Below are positions 1 through 8,062 of a DNA stretch of 36,835 nucleotides, in pieces. The stretch covers positions 1-36,835 of the forward strand of contig JAGTSE010000042.1 of NCBI GenBank assembly GCA_018261615.1, written 5' to 3'. Below the pieces are notes generated by a model, which did no database searches, was not told the DNA's origin, and was given only the letters and a program-made list of their open reading frames with translations. Numbering within the stretch: the stretch's first letter is position 1; every line of letters starts with the position of its first letter. A program made the translations under genes and the position numbers. The stretch comes from Pseudomonadota bacterium (GTDB lineage Bacteria; Pseudomonadota; Gammaproteobacteria; Enterobacterales; Enterobacteriaceae).

Positions 1-160
1 AGAAACTGGCAACCGGAAGGTCCGGTAACACTGAATCCGGAGCGGGAAAAACAGGTCGCTTAACTTAACCTGGGGTGACAACTACCTTGACACTTACCGG
101 GGGACATAATCAGTATGTCGGAAGATCTCTAAAAATGAATGGGCCGTTTTGGTGGGATAC
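1..160. mobile_element. Possible 3' end of a mobile element
   Basis: The plus-strand frame from base 1 stays open for 20 codons and stops at 61-63. The peptide is arginine/glutamate rich and looks like a transposase tail, but I cannot assign a family. The next 100 bases hold no gene and run up to the truncated P-loop gene at 161. The abrupt end of that gene makes an insertion boundary near here likely. The other end of the element lies outside the window. Confidence 0.3.
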
Positions 161-382
161 TTACAGGTGCTTAAAGGCACATTCATCAATAATTATAGTG
201 AACTTATCAAGATGAAAAACATGAGAACCAAGTTTTTCCATGAAAGATGATTTTCCCACATTAAAATTACCTGAAACACAAATCAATTTTGATGGTATAT
301 CTCGTGTGTTTTGAATAGAAGGTACATTCATCGGATTGCTGTTTAAATGATGAATAAATTCAGTTGAGATAATATTTAACAT
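161..382 (-). pseudogene. Truncated P-loop NTPase/kinase-like gene
   Basis: This is the last gene of the island operon, 73 residues from ATG 382, which has a good AGGAGA ribosome site six bases upstream. Residues about 37-46 form a Walker A loop (GNFNVGKSSF), followed by a short beta-strand segment ending at Asp-Glu. P-loop kinases and GTPases normally need at least 150 residues, and no further nucleotide-binding motifs are present. The stop falls at the probable mobile-element junction. I infer a 3'-truncated kinase-like gene. It could instead be a genuine very short protein, but the lone P-loop makes that less likely. The substrate is unknown. Confidence 0.5.
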
Positions 383-392
383 ACATTTCTCC

Positions 393-653
393 TCAAGAAG
401 CAGCAAACCCATTAATCATTGGAGATATAACGATAGTTAATGAATATTGTCGTATCTTGAAAAAAGATTTAGGTACATCTTTACCTTCAATGCAATAAAC
501 AATTGAATTAAAAGGAATATGATAGACTGAATCATTACATTCAAGACAAATAATAACTTTATCCACCATAACTAGTCGAGCAGGCGCTATCCTTCCTGAC
601 GAAATCTTTAGTCCAACCTCTTTATTAAGATGCTTTTTTAGAAGAGTATGCAT
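393..653 (-). CDS. Small hypothetical protein (Sm/SH3-like barrel?)
   Basis: An 86-residue protein without signal peptide or membrane segment. The pattern of a short N-terminal helix followed by alternating hydrophobic strands (LKISSGRI, LVMVDKVIICLE, YHIPFNSIVYCI) resembles small Sm-like or SH3-like barrels, but no family is recognised. ATG 653 is chosen over the upstream GTG 659 because GAGG is spaced five bases from it. It sits 7 bases after the TauE-like gene and 10 bases before the truncated P-loop gene, so it is surely part of the same operon. Function unknown. Confidence 0.55.
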   Translation of the reverse strand: MHTLLKKHLNKEVGLKISSGRIAPARLVMVDKVIICLECNDSVYHIPFNSIVYCIEGKDVPKSFFKIRQYSLTIVISPMINGFAAS

Positions 654-660
654 ATTCACC

Positions 661-1386
661 TCAGATTGATTGTGAAATTAGTAAAACGCCATAAATAAAA
701 ATGACAGTAAAAATAAAAGATTTTAATTTATGTTGATTTATGTGCGGTGAGACATACTGACTAGATAAGTAGTAAACTGGGACGGCAATGAATGAGTACA
801 AAGCAGGTTTGATATTTACACCATGATAAAGGTAAAAAGTTAATTGAATAACACCAAGAGAAAGATACCCCCCGGAAATAAATCTACGAGATTCATAACT
901 ATCATTATACTTGGCAGCTCCAGCTAAAGAAAGTACGGATCCACCAAGGCTGGAAATAGAGTGAATTATCCCTATGGAAAAGTTTGTGATGTTTGTTTTT
1001 TTATTTAAGAAAGATAAAAAATGATCTCTGGTTTTTATTTTACAACCAACAACACCTGTTAGTATCAATATGATACCTGCAGTAATTTTATTGAATGTAA
1101 TGTGAAGGAATAAATTTACAAAAAAAAGGAAAAGAAGGTAAGTTATTGACATGATAAAATATGAAGAAAAATCATCTTTTTGATATAATTTATATTGTAA
1201 ACTGACTTGAAAAATATTGATGATTAGTGAGCCAGGAAGACATATTGAAAGAGCGAGCTCAAAACTATAACCAAATAGTATTAATGTCGGAATACCTATC
1301 ATAACAAGGCCAACGCCAATGATAGACTGACATATTGAACACAAAACTATGATCACAGATATAAATAAAGATTCACTCAGATGCAT
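661..1386 (-). CDS. TauE/SafE-family membrane permease
   Basis: A 241-residue integral membrane protein with about seven or eight hydrophobic segments, beginning near residue 7. The N-terminal repeat has the glycine-rich pattern QSIIGVGLVMIGIPTL typical of TauE/SafE (DUF81) permeases, which move sulfonates, sulfite or other organic anions. A second repeat (SISSLGGSVLSLAGA) follows around residue 145. The start overlaps the histidine phosphatase stop by 10 bases, a sign of translational coupling. In this operon it is one of two transporters, with the MFS protein, and probably exports or imports a small anionic metabolite. The substrate cannot be read from the sequence. Confidence 0.8.
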   Translation of the reverse strand: MHLSESLFISVIIVLCSICQSIIGVGLVMIGIPTLILFGYSFELALSICLPGSLIINIFQVSLQYKLYQKDDFSSYFIMSITYLLFLFFVNLFLHITFNKITAGIILILTGVVGCKIKTRDHFLSFLNKKTNITNFSIGIIHSISSLGGSVLSLAGAAKYNDSYESRRFISGGYLSLGVIQLTFYLYHGVNIKPALYSFIAVPVYYLSSQYVSPHINQHKLKSFIFTVIFIYGVLLISQSI

Positions 1387-1928
1387 TTTTGATTGACCCT
1401 ATACAATAACCAAAAATTGTCCTTAAAGACAAAGTGCGTAATAGAACAATTGTCAATCTCAGTGCAAAAAGAATCTGAACCACAATGAATCCTAAGGGCG
1501 GTCTTTATTACTCCACCATGGGAGAAGATAATTGTCTTATCATTTTGTGAGATTACTCTGTTCAATGCAAGTCTTATTTTACTTTTAAATTGTTTGTACT
1601 CAGAGCTAACTTTTGAATTAAAGGTTGGATAAAAATCATGAGGAAGTGTTAAACCACCACGAACGTGGAACGATGCTTCCTGAAAATCAGAATCAACAAT
1701 TTTATTTTCATTATCAGTTACGTACAAAGCATGATCGCAAGTCTGTAGAGAACGCTTTAATGGACTTGATATTATTTGATACGACTTAATATCGATATAC
1801 TTTCTCAAATAAGATCCCAAAGCTTGAGCTTGTTCTATGCCTACCTGAGTTAAATTACTATTACGATCCTTTGTAATACCAGATTGCCATTCAGACTGCC
1901 CGTGTCTTATAAAAATAATTTCTTTCAT
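1377..1928 (-). CDS. Histidine phosphatase family protein
   Basis: A 183-residue member of the phosphoglycerate-mutase-like histidine phosphatase superfamily. The catalytic RHG motif (residues 8-10, His9 being the phospho-acceptor) is followed by Ser12, Arg59 in SSPLKRSLQT, an acidic residue (Glu84) at the proton-donor position and the second histidine, His137, in FSHGG. All core catalytic residues appear present, so activity as a phosphomonoesterase is likely. The length is usual for compact cytosolic members. It lies 4 bases after the NDK-like gene and overlaps the next gene, inside an operon rich in phosphate-handling enzymes. The substrate is unknown; a phosphorylated pathway intermediate is a reasonable guess. 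Confidence 0.85.
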   Translation of the reverse strand: MKEIIFIRHGQSEWQSGITKDRNSNLTQVGIEQAQALGSYLRKYIDIKSYQIISSPLKRSLQTCDHALYVTDNENKIVDSDFQEASFHVRGGLTLPHDFYPTFNSKVSSEYKQFKSKIRLALNRVISQNDKTIIFSHGGVIKTALRIHCGSDSFCTEIDNCSITHFVFKDNFWLLYRVNQKCI

Positions 1929-1932
1929 ATCT

Positions 1933-2571
1933 CTAGCATCCTACATTAGAAAAAAAATCTTTTACACAATTTGTCTCCCTCTCAGCATCAGCATCAGAAC
2001 CAGAGAGGTGAAGCCCGTTAGTCGTCGGTGTATACCAACGACATTGACTTAAATGGGTGCGTAAGGTATCCGAGTTTGACGGTGACGGAATGGCGGGACC
2101 TTGGAATCGTTCTTTCAACAAGCTCCATGGAATAGATGTCCGTTTCTTAATAAGAAATAACTCAACACTTTCAGATGATTCAACAAATAGTTTCTTTTGC
2201 CAAGGACAAAAAGGATTTATCACATTAATACCGTCTAACTGTATATAATACTTATCCTCGCACAATCTCTTCGGTATATTTTCAGGTTTTATCCATTCAT
2301 TGAATAAATGTTCCGCTTGAAACGACTTATACCTTTTAAGGTATTTAAAACTGCCAACAAACCCATCTGATTCATCAAGATTAGAGTTTTTTATCAATGA
2401 CGCGTAGACTCTATTGAATAATTTTGATTTATTATCCTCCCCAACAACCTGAATATTATCAATTACTTCAATGCCCCATTTGTTCATGAAATCTGCAAAC
2501 AAAGGGGACAATCGTTCCCTATCCTGTTGATGAAACTCAGGTTTAAAAAACATGATAGCCAAATCACTCAT
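1933..2571 (-). CDS. Divergent nucleoside diphosphate kinase-like protein
   Basis: A 212-residue protein with the ends of the NDK fold. Residues 4-11 (LAIMFFKP) match the first strand and the lysine of NDK. Near the C terminus TLR (169-171), Asn185, His188, Ser190, Asp193 and Glu199 follow the NDK active-site order. Asn at H-3, Ser at H+2 and Glu at H+11 keep the exact family spacing around the phospho-histidine. It is about 60-70 residues longer than a normal NDK (about 145), with a central insertion (roughly residues 60-150). It may be an active phosphotransferase with a different substrate, or a regulatory relative. It starts one base after the MFS stop, in the same operon. Assignment rests on motifs only. 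Confidence 0.65.
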   Translation of the reverse strand: MSDLAIMFFKPEFHQQDRERLSPLFADFMNKWGIEVIDNIQVVGEDNKSKLFNRVYASLIKNSNLDESDGFVGSFKYLKRYKSFQAEHLFNEWIKPENIPKRLCEDKYYIQLDGINVINPFCPWQKKLFVESSESVELFLIKKRTSIPWSLLKERFQGPAIPSPSNSDTLRTHLSQCRWYTPTTNGLHLSGSDADAERETNCVKDFFSNVGC

Positions 2572-2572
2572 T

Positions 2573-3679
2573 TTAGCTTCCTTCAGTTAAATTCATACGA
2601 CGCATCTCTTCCAAACTTAAACAAAACAACGAAATAAGGGCAGACAAGAATATAATCGAAGTGAATATAGAAAGTGATCCATAGTTAATATTCACTAATG
2701 GACCTATTGTTGCTCCGAGACTTCCTGAAACCAAGTATGATGCCTTAACTAAACTGACTTCTTGTGTACTGAAATGATTAATAAAATAACCAAAAATAAC
2801 CCCTTCAATCAAACCAAGATTAAATAAAAAGAACCCAGAGAAATAAACACTATCAATATTAAGAAAGGGAACAACAAATGCCGAAAAAATTACCAGCACT
2901 AATAAATAGCGTGTGGAATTAAAGACTCGCAAGGAAATTATTATATTAGATATAATTATTCCAACACCGTTAAGCATCATAAACCAAAATAATTCAAAAT
3001 TTTGCCCCTGATGTTTAGAAAAACTAAAAATGAAATTATTGTACAACATTGTGAACAAAAAGAATGGAATACTAATAAAGATTAGTCTTCTGGAAATTTG
3101 TTTGTTTGTTTTAGCAGGATGGGTACACATATTATCATATTCATTGGCGTATGATATTATTTTATTGTTGTATAACATTAATAAGATCGTTAAAGAAACC
3201 GCAGGCATATAGTAAATATATTCAGCAGGAATCTTTATTAGTGCCAACCCATTTGAAAGAGAAAAGCCAGCTGCATAAACCAAGCCCCAAAAGCAAAGCA
3301 AAACTTCACGCTGTTTTTTTTGAACTAAATTAGAGATAGCAACTGGATAGAAATTCATAATGAAAGAGAACACTACCCCCTCAAGTATTCTTTGGATTAT
3401 CATGGCAGAGAAATACTTTTGAAAAAGTATAGTAATTGTAATTATTAATATTTGCACTAAATATAAAAACTTTCCAAATATAAAAACCCTAGCCCTGACG
3501 TAAGGTAATCCAAGAATCACTAACCCAAAAATTAATCCACATATGTTAGATAATGAAAACAACAAAGCAATTTTATGTATGGGGAAACCAAAATCAGAGT
3601 GAATAAAGCCAGCCAATGACTGATACTTAGCACCATTCATAACTGAAATAGTTGCAATTAAGAATATCAAGTAGAGCAT
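2573..3679 (-). CDS. MFS-type transporter
   Basis: A 368-residue membrane protein with about 11-12 hydrophobic segments and short connecting loops. It has the overall layout of a compact major facilitator superfamily transporter, with a charged central loop near residue 185 dividing two halves. The family motif between segments 2 and 3 is weak, so it is a divergent member. It lies between the CYTH-like and NDK-like genes (25 bases and 1 base). The likely role is efflux of the cluster product or uptake of a precursor; the sequence does not tell which. Low GC content matches its island neighbours. Confidence 0.75.
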   Translation of the reverse strand: MLYLIFLIATISVMNGAKYQSLAGFIHSDFGFPIHKIALLFSLSNICGLIFGLVILGLPYVRARVFIFGKFLYLVQILIITITILFQKYFSAMIIQRILEGVVFSFIMNFYPVAISNLVQKKQREVLLCFWGLVYAAGFSLSNGLALIKIPAEYIYYMPAVSLTILLMLYNNKIISYANEYDNMCTHPAKTNKQISRRLIFISIPFFLFTMLYNNFIFSFSKHQGQNFELFWFMMLNGVGIIISNIIISLRVFNSTRYLLVLVIFSAFVVPFLNIDSVYFSGFFLFNLGLIEGVIFGYFINHFSTQEVSLVKASYLVSGSLGATIGPLVNINYGSLSIFTSIIFLSALISLFCLSLEEMRRMNLTEGS

Positions 3680-3704
3680 TTGTTACCCCATACAATGTTT
3701 GATT

Positions 3705-4532
3705 TTAATATAAACCAAGAAGCTTCATGCCACGCTGATATTTAATCTCATAAATGACATTAGTGTTAAACTTATGAATTAATGAATCCCTTAGATATTC
3801 TATCAACTGAATAACACGAGGGTCGTTTTTAATTTTATCTGAAATCCTCGGATATAGAGACAATTCTATTTCGCGGAATTTCTTCCAATTAGATTCATCC
3901 TCTTGGTCTGCATCTGAACGGAAATTAAATACAGCCGACCGATCTATAGAACATCTGAGTACATCGTACCCATCTAAAAGAACATAAAACGTTGTCCTAT
4001 GCCCCCGAAGAATCATTGCAGGATGTAATGTCGAAGCATCAATACCAGTTGCTTTTTCTAGAAAAGTTCCAGGTTGATCGATGTCTTTTCTTGAAATGAG
4101 TCCTTTGACAATAGATATAGACTTATCGCCTGCAGGATCATTTTGAATTGTTGACTTTTCAAGACCTTCAAATACATGACGTCGATCCAATCGATTTCCT
4201 GTATCATCTTCAGGCATTTTGAATGCACAAAATGCATGTGTGAGTTTACTGCATGATGTTCTTAATAATGCACCGGTAGGCAAAATATCGTAATTATCTG
4301 TATCATAGTACACAGCTGTGTTGAGTGGTGGATTGTCACGAACCCAGTCGCGTTCCTTAAACTCGCTGGTAGGAAAGTCAATCTTTGTAGTCGCAGGAAT
4401 TGTATCGAGCCATTCGTAGTAATCGTGATCATTTATATTATCAGCAACGACTTTTACTGCCAATTGACGAAAAACATTATACTCATCATGCTTCTCATGA
4501 ATTGAACCTTCACTATCGACGACTAATGCCAT
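3705..4532 (-). CDS. CYTH-like (triphosphate tunnel) protein
   Basis: A 275-residue soluble protein. The segment VYYDT (residues 74-78), then GALLR (87-91), Lys105 in a strand, paired arginines 117-118 with Glu122, and late FREIELSL (about 230) follow the order of conserved elements in CYTH enzymes (thiamine triphosphatase, class IV adenylate cyclase, inorganic tripolyphosphatase). These bind a triphosphate in a beta-barrel tunnel with metal ions. The family's N-terminal ExExK motif is not clear here (an EIKYQR near the C terminus is the nearest), so catalysis is uncertain. A strong ribosome site (AAGGAG) lies 11 bases after the cupin gene. It could hydrolyse or cyclise a nucleotide or cap a triphosphorylated intermediate. 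Confidence 0.6.
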   Translation of the reverse strand: MALVVDSEGSIHEKHDEYNVFRQLAVKVVADNINDHDYYEWLDTIPATTKIDFPTSEFKERDWVRDNPPLNTAVYYDTDNYDILPTGALLRTSCSKLTHAFCAFKMPEDDTGNRLDRRHVFEGLEKSTIQNDPAGDKSISIVKGLISRKDIDQPGTFLEKATGIDASTLHPAMILRGHRTTFYVLLDGYDVLRCSIDRSAVFNFRSDADQEDESNWKKFREIELSLYPRISDKIKNDPRVIQLIEYLRDSLIHKFNTNVIYEIKYQRGMKLLGLY

Positions 4533-4543
4533 TTTTAATCTCC

Positions 4544-5299
4544 TTAAATTTTTTCCAACGTATATGATAAGAGTTCTTTTAATTCAGATGGCGTATACAT
4601 TGGAACATTAGACGCCATCCCTTCTCGGGGATAAAATGTATTATATGTATGAGTGTAGTTTCTTTTACGAGGCCCACGAACCAAAAATGATATTATTGGT
4701 TTATCTCCAGACGGGAAAACTATCCGGTGGATCGATTCATGATTCATTGTATAAATATTACCTTCGTTCACTTTTTTTTCGTTGATAAGATCGAGACATA
4801 CATCATTCTGAAAAAAACAGTCATGTATATTTCCAGTCTGGGAAGGAAGATATTTATATTTTTGGAAAAGTACTTTATTAATAGATTTAATTTCACATTC
4901 CTTAAAAATCTCATGGTGCTGGAATCCACTCACAACATATGAAGAAAAGTCAAATCTATGATCATGAATCAATTCTTGACTAATCTCTTCATCGGTAAAT
5001 GGAGGTTTCCAAATATGCAATGTTAACCGACACTTTGTAGGATCAGCATCATTGATTAGAACGACTTTTGAAAAGTGATTTACATGTTTATAGGAAACGG
5101 AAGCGACATTTGCAAGGTAATTATCATTATTAATTACTTCCGAAATAACCTTAGGAAGAAGTCCCTCGTCTTTGACAAACTGTAAAAACTCACTTGATTT
5201 TGTGAAGAAATCTTCACGGTTTTCTAGATAATAGTTTATTGTGTCAAATCTTGTTCGTAATTCATGTGTTGCAAGAAACTCGGGACTATTGAATTTCAT
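4544..5299 (-). CDS. Cupin-fold putative metal-dependent enzyme
   Basis: First gene of the operon, 251 residues from ATG 5299, preceded by AAGGAAA. An upstream ATG at 5347 lacks a ribosome site and is rejected. The segment IHDHRFDFSSYVVSG has the H-x-H and downstream glycine of the first cupin motif, and MNHESIHRI provides a candidate second-motif histidine, so an iron-type metal centre is plausible. No signal peptide or membrane segment. The overall architecture (helical N-terminal 80 residues, then the barrel) recalls cysteine-dioxygenase-like or RmlC-like cupins, but I do not recognise a specific family. It may oxidise or isomerise the cluster's intermediate. Confidence 0.6.
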   Translation of the reverse strand: MKFNSPEFLATHELRTRFDTINYYLENREDFFTKSSEFLQFVKDEGLLPKVISEVINNDNYLANVASVSYKHVNHFSKVVLINDADPTKCRLTLHIWKPPFTDEEISQELIHDHRFDFSSYVVSGFQHHEIFKECEIKSINKVLFQKYKYLPSQTGNIHDCFFQNDVCLDLINEKKVNEGNIYTMNHESIHRIVFPSGDKPIISFLVRGPRKRNYTHTYNTFYPREGMASNVPMYTPSELKELLSYTLEKI

Positions 5300-5655
5300 T
5301 ACTGTTTCCTTATGTAAGATACTAGGCCACACGCTGCAGACATTCATTTTATTTAAATCTGTAACATATCAATTTATTAACATATGTAGTCATGTATATC
5401 TCCACCAAGATTTACACATCAATACATAAAATGTTTCAAATTATTAACAAAGACGCAAAAAAATCAAGATGATTACAACTAAGATATTGAAATACATGCA
5501 CTTTATTGTATTTCCGTTGTGTATACTACATTGTATAATTTAGGGTGAGATTTTATTTTTATTAGGATTATGTTGCTTTTTGTGGAGTCGCTGTCATTAT
5601 GATTTTTAATCGGTTCGGTAATTCTTTATAAGTCCTATTTTTGCATGGAGGTTTT
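5300..5655. promoter_or_regulatory. Divergent AT-rich promoter region
   Basis: This 356-base non-coding stretch separates the minus-strand operon from the plus-strand VOC gene. It is very AT-rich, so many -10-like hexamers occur. The clearest signal is TATAAT within the segment around 5530-5537, preceded by a small inverted repeat (TATAC-N6-GTATA). That repeat could be an operator for the TetR protein encoded at 6233. No conserved RNA element was recognised. Confidence 0.4.
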
Positions 5656-6054
5656 ATGCGTAACCATAAAAGAGGTCTTGGATACGTTGCAGTCGTTGTA
5701 GATGACTATGATAAAGCGATTGATTATTATACTAATAAGTTAGGCTTTTACTTAATCGAGGATATACCACAACCAGGAAAGCGGTGGGTGGTTGTCGCAC
5801 CGACACAACAATCCGAGTGTGCATTACTTCTTGCAAAGGCATCGAATGAAAGACAATCACCATTTATTGGAAATCAATGTGGCGGGCGTGTTTTTCTGTT
5901 TCTTCAAACCGATGATTTTTGGAGGGATTATAACCTTATGAAATCTAAAGGTGTTAAATTCTGTGAAGAGCCTAGAAATGAACAATATGGACTGGTTGTT
6001 GTTTTCGAAGATTTGTATGGGAATCGGTGGGATCTATATGAAAATGCTCGCTAG
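5656..6054 (+). CDS. VOC/glyoxalase-fold protein
   Basis: A 132-residue vicinal-oxygen-chelate protein with the usual two beta-alpha-beta-beta-beta halves. GYVAVVVDDYDKAIDYYTNKLGF (split over residues 8-30) is the classical first module, and FEDLYGNRWDLYE is the classical C-terminal strand with the metal-ligand Glu. ATG 5656 is chosen because GGAGG stands five bases before it. VOC proteins act as glyoxalases, dioxygenases, epoxide-opening resistance enzymes or drug-binding proteins. Placed between the divergent operon and a TetR regulator, it may be a self-resistance or detoxifying protein for the cluster product. Its exact reaction is unknown. Confidence 0.8.
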   Translation: MRNHKRGLGYVAVVVDDYDKAIDYYTNKLGFYLIEDIPQPGKRWVVVAPTQQSECALLLAKASNERQSPFIGNQCGGRVFLFLQTDDFWRDYNLMKSKGVKFCEEPRNEQYGLVVVFEDLYGNRWDLYENAR

Positions 6055-6167
6055 CAGATTCCATTAATTAAGAAGATAAAAGTTTCAAGATATTTAATAC
6101 AGCTCATTATTTACGTAATATCTTGTAACTTTTTCGCTTTCATTAAGAAAATGTTATTCTTAGCGCA

Positions 6168-6198
6168 TTGTGATAAAATGTTCCAATTATGTTATAAT
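6168..6198 (+). promoter_or_regulatory. Putative promoter of the TetR-family gene
   Basis: TTGTGA at 6168 and TATAAT at 6193, separated by 19 bases, precede the TetR gene (start 6233). The spacing is longer than ideal, and the region is AT-rich, so the call is tentative. Confidence 0.35.
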
Positions 6199-6232
6199 AT
6201 TTGGTTAAATTTTTAAAATTGGAAGAAGCACT

Positions 6233-6808
6233 ATGCGAAACACCCGTAATGAGATCATTGAAGCAGCAGATGTTGTGTTTAATGAGCAAGGTTACGTTTC
6301 TCCTAGTATTGATAAATTATCTGCTGCAGCTAATGTCTCTAAGATGACGTTTTATAAGTATTTTTCAGATAAAGAAAATTTGATATTAGCAGTACTTGAA
6401 AAGCGGAAGTCTGATTTCATCAGCAAAATTAACAATATTATTCTCGAACCAAGCACCCCGCGAAATAGGCTAAAAAAAATCTTTGATTTTTACTCTTCAT
6501 GGATTTCATCCCATGATTTTAATGGTTGTATGTTTACCCGTGCTGCTACTGAGTATGGCGCCACATCTTCGCTTGTGATTCAATTGAATGATAAACTTAA
6601 AACAGAGATAACGACTCTGATTGCATGTCTTCTTAAAGAAGCACTGAACCCTGAACTTGCTGAACGTTGCGCCTTGACGGTCATGGTTCTAATCGATGGA
6701 GCTATAGCAGTATCTCTTTGCCCTTCCTTAGTTAACGACTACAAGCCGATCGATCTAGCATGGCTTTCAGCTAAATCATTGATTTTAAATGAATATGATG
6801 ATTTTTGA
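6233..6808 (+). CDS. TetR/AcrR-family transcriptional regulator
   Basis: A 191-residue regulator. Residues 5-50 form the typical TetR helix-turn-helix (EIIEAADVVFNEQGY, then SIDKLSAAANVSKMTFYKYFSDKENLI). The rest is an all-helical ligand-binding domain. The ribosome site GGAAGAAG precedes ATG 6233. It shares low GC content with the cluster and lies 178 bases after the VOC gene, in the same direction. By family habit it would repress the divergent promoter region and release it on binding the cluster product or a related compound. The start MRNTRNEIIEAA is the only sensible one. Confidence 0.9.
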   Translation: MRNTRNEIIEAADVVFNEQGYVSPSIDKLSAAANVSKMTFYKYFSDKENLILAVLEKRKSDFISKINNIILEPSTPRNRLKKIFDFYSSWISSHDFNGCMFTRAATEYGATSSLVIQLNDKLKTEITTLIACLLKEALNPELAERCALTVMVLIDGAIAVSLCPSLVNDYKPIDLAWLSAKSLILNEYDDF

Positions 6809-6956
6809 TTGTCCCTAATTTAGTTCGCTCGAATTACCCAGATTTTTAGCTTTACGATATACATTTACTTTCAGTATGCTAATCGGAACTGTACTATTGT
6901 GTATAGTTTTAAATGTGTTAGTTTTCATATACACCCGAAACTTAAAAGGTAAATGT

Positions 6957-7979
6957 ATGAGTCCTGATATAACCAATTTTTACACGTTGTCATTGAGCGG
7001 TATGGTTGCTGACCTTATCAACAAGGACAATCTTTCTGATTGAATAAAACAAAACCACGAAGTTTGCGAGTTCATCCGGGCTAAGCTTAACAAAGAGTTA
7101 CTGCATGCTTATGGTAAAAATGATTCCTATTCCCGCTATGAAGTACAACTATCACTATTCCTTTTAAATAATATATCGATTTCTGAACCATTATCGGCTG
7201 CTGCCAGAAATGAACTCCATCCGTTATTAGTACTAATTAAAGATAATATACAAACTGCCTGGCTTGATTTTGAAATTAACCGTCTTTCTGTAGGTGTTAC
7301 GCACAGTAATATATCTGAACAGTTACTTTTGCTTTGCAGTTCGCACCAAGCATCCCATCATCCAATATTTGATTTTTTTGAAACTTCTGCATCTATTGAA
7401 CAGTTAGATTATTTCTTCAAAAGCGATAGTGCTCTTAATATTCTATTCTTTGATCTTGTTGCATCTCTACTTCCAGGTTCATTGCCTGAAACAAGAACAG
7501 AAATTTGCAAAAATCTTTAGGATGAAGCAGGGAAAGGTGATGCCGCACATACTCATTTAGGTTTATATCATCATCTGTTATCCAAAAGAAATATAAAATT
7601 ACCTCCGGATAAGTTTAACAATTTATACACATGGTAAGGTTTTACTGGATGTAATGTTTTTATGTTGGGCGCCACGAACCGGCAACACTATTATAAGTCC
7701 ATTGGTGCTATGGCTATGACTGAGCTTCTTGATCCCCCGCAATATATGAAGCTAGTTAATGGCATTAAGAGAGTTGGAATAAATGAAAAGCATGCTATTT
7801 ATTATTCCGAACATATAGAGGTTGATGTTGATCATGCAGAAGGTTGGTTATCTAGAGTAATTGAACCATTGGTGTGTAATAATCCGGATACAGCGAAAGA
7901 AATCCTGCTTGGTGCCTCACTTCGTTTACAATCTTGTGCTGATTATTATCATAGTTTATTTTCATCTTTTAATCAGTAG
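6957..7979 (+). pseudogene. Broken heme-oxygenase-like diiron enzyme gene
   Basis: A single frame of 340 codons from ATG 6957 (ribosome-site-like AAAGGT upstream) to TAG 7977. It is interrupted by TGA at codon 29 (7041), TAG at codon 188 (7518) and TAA at codon 227 (7635), with no frameshift. The translated text resembles the iron-containing redox enzyme family (heme-oxygenase-like diiron oxidases such as those that make alkenes or N-oxides). The best signature is the C-terminal EHIEVDVDHAEGW, with histidine and acidic metal ligands. A Tyr-Lys helix and the ALGL-like HTHLGLYHHLL precede it. All three stops differ from Trp or Gln codons by one transition. The gene is presumably inactive unless stops are read through. 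Confidence 0.7.
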
Positions 7980-8001
7980 CCATATTGAGGAAACACCTTA
8001 T

Positions 8002-8027
8002 ACCATCAAAACTTTTGTTTTGATGGT
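8002..8027. repeat. Perfect 11-bp inverted repeat after the diiron gene
   Basis: ACCATCAAAAC and its exact complement flank a TTTT loop, 22 bases after the stop of the diiron pseudogene. It could end transcription, but a T-tract does not follow, so a simple intrinsic terminator is not certain. Confidence 0.45.
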
Positions 8028-8062
8028 AACTTCGGTATACGTATTCGAGACTCACCGGTGTC

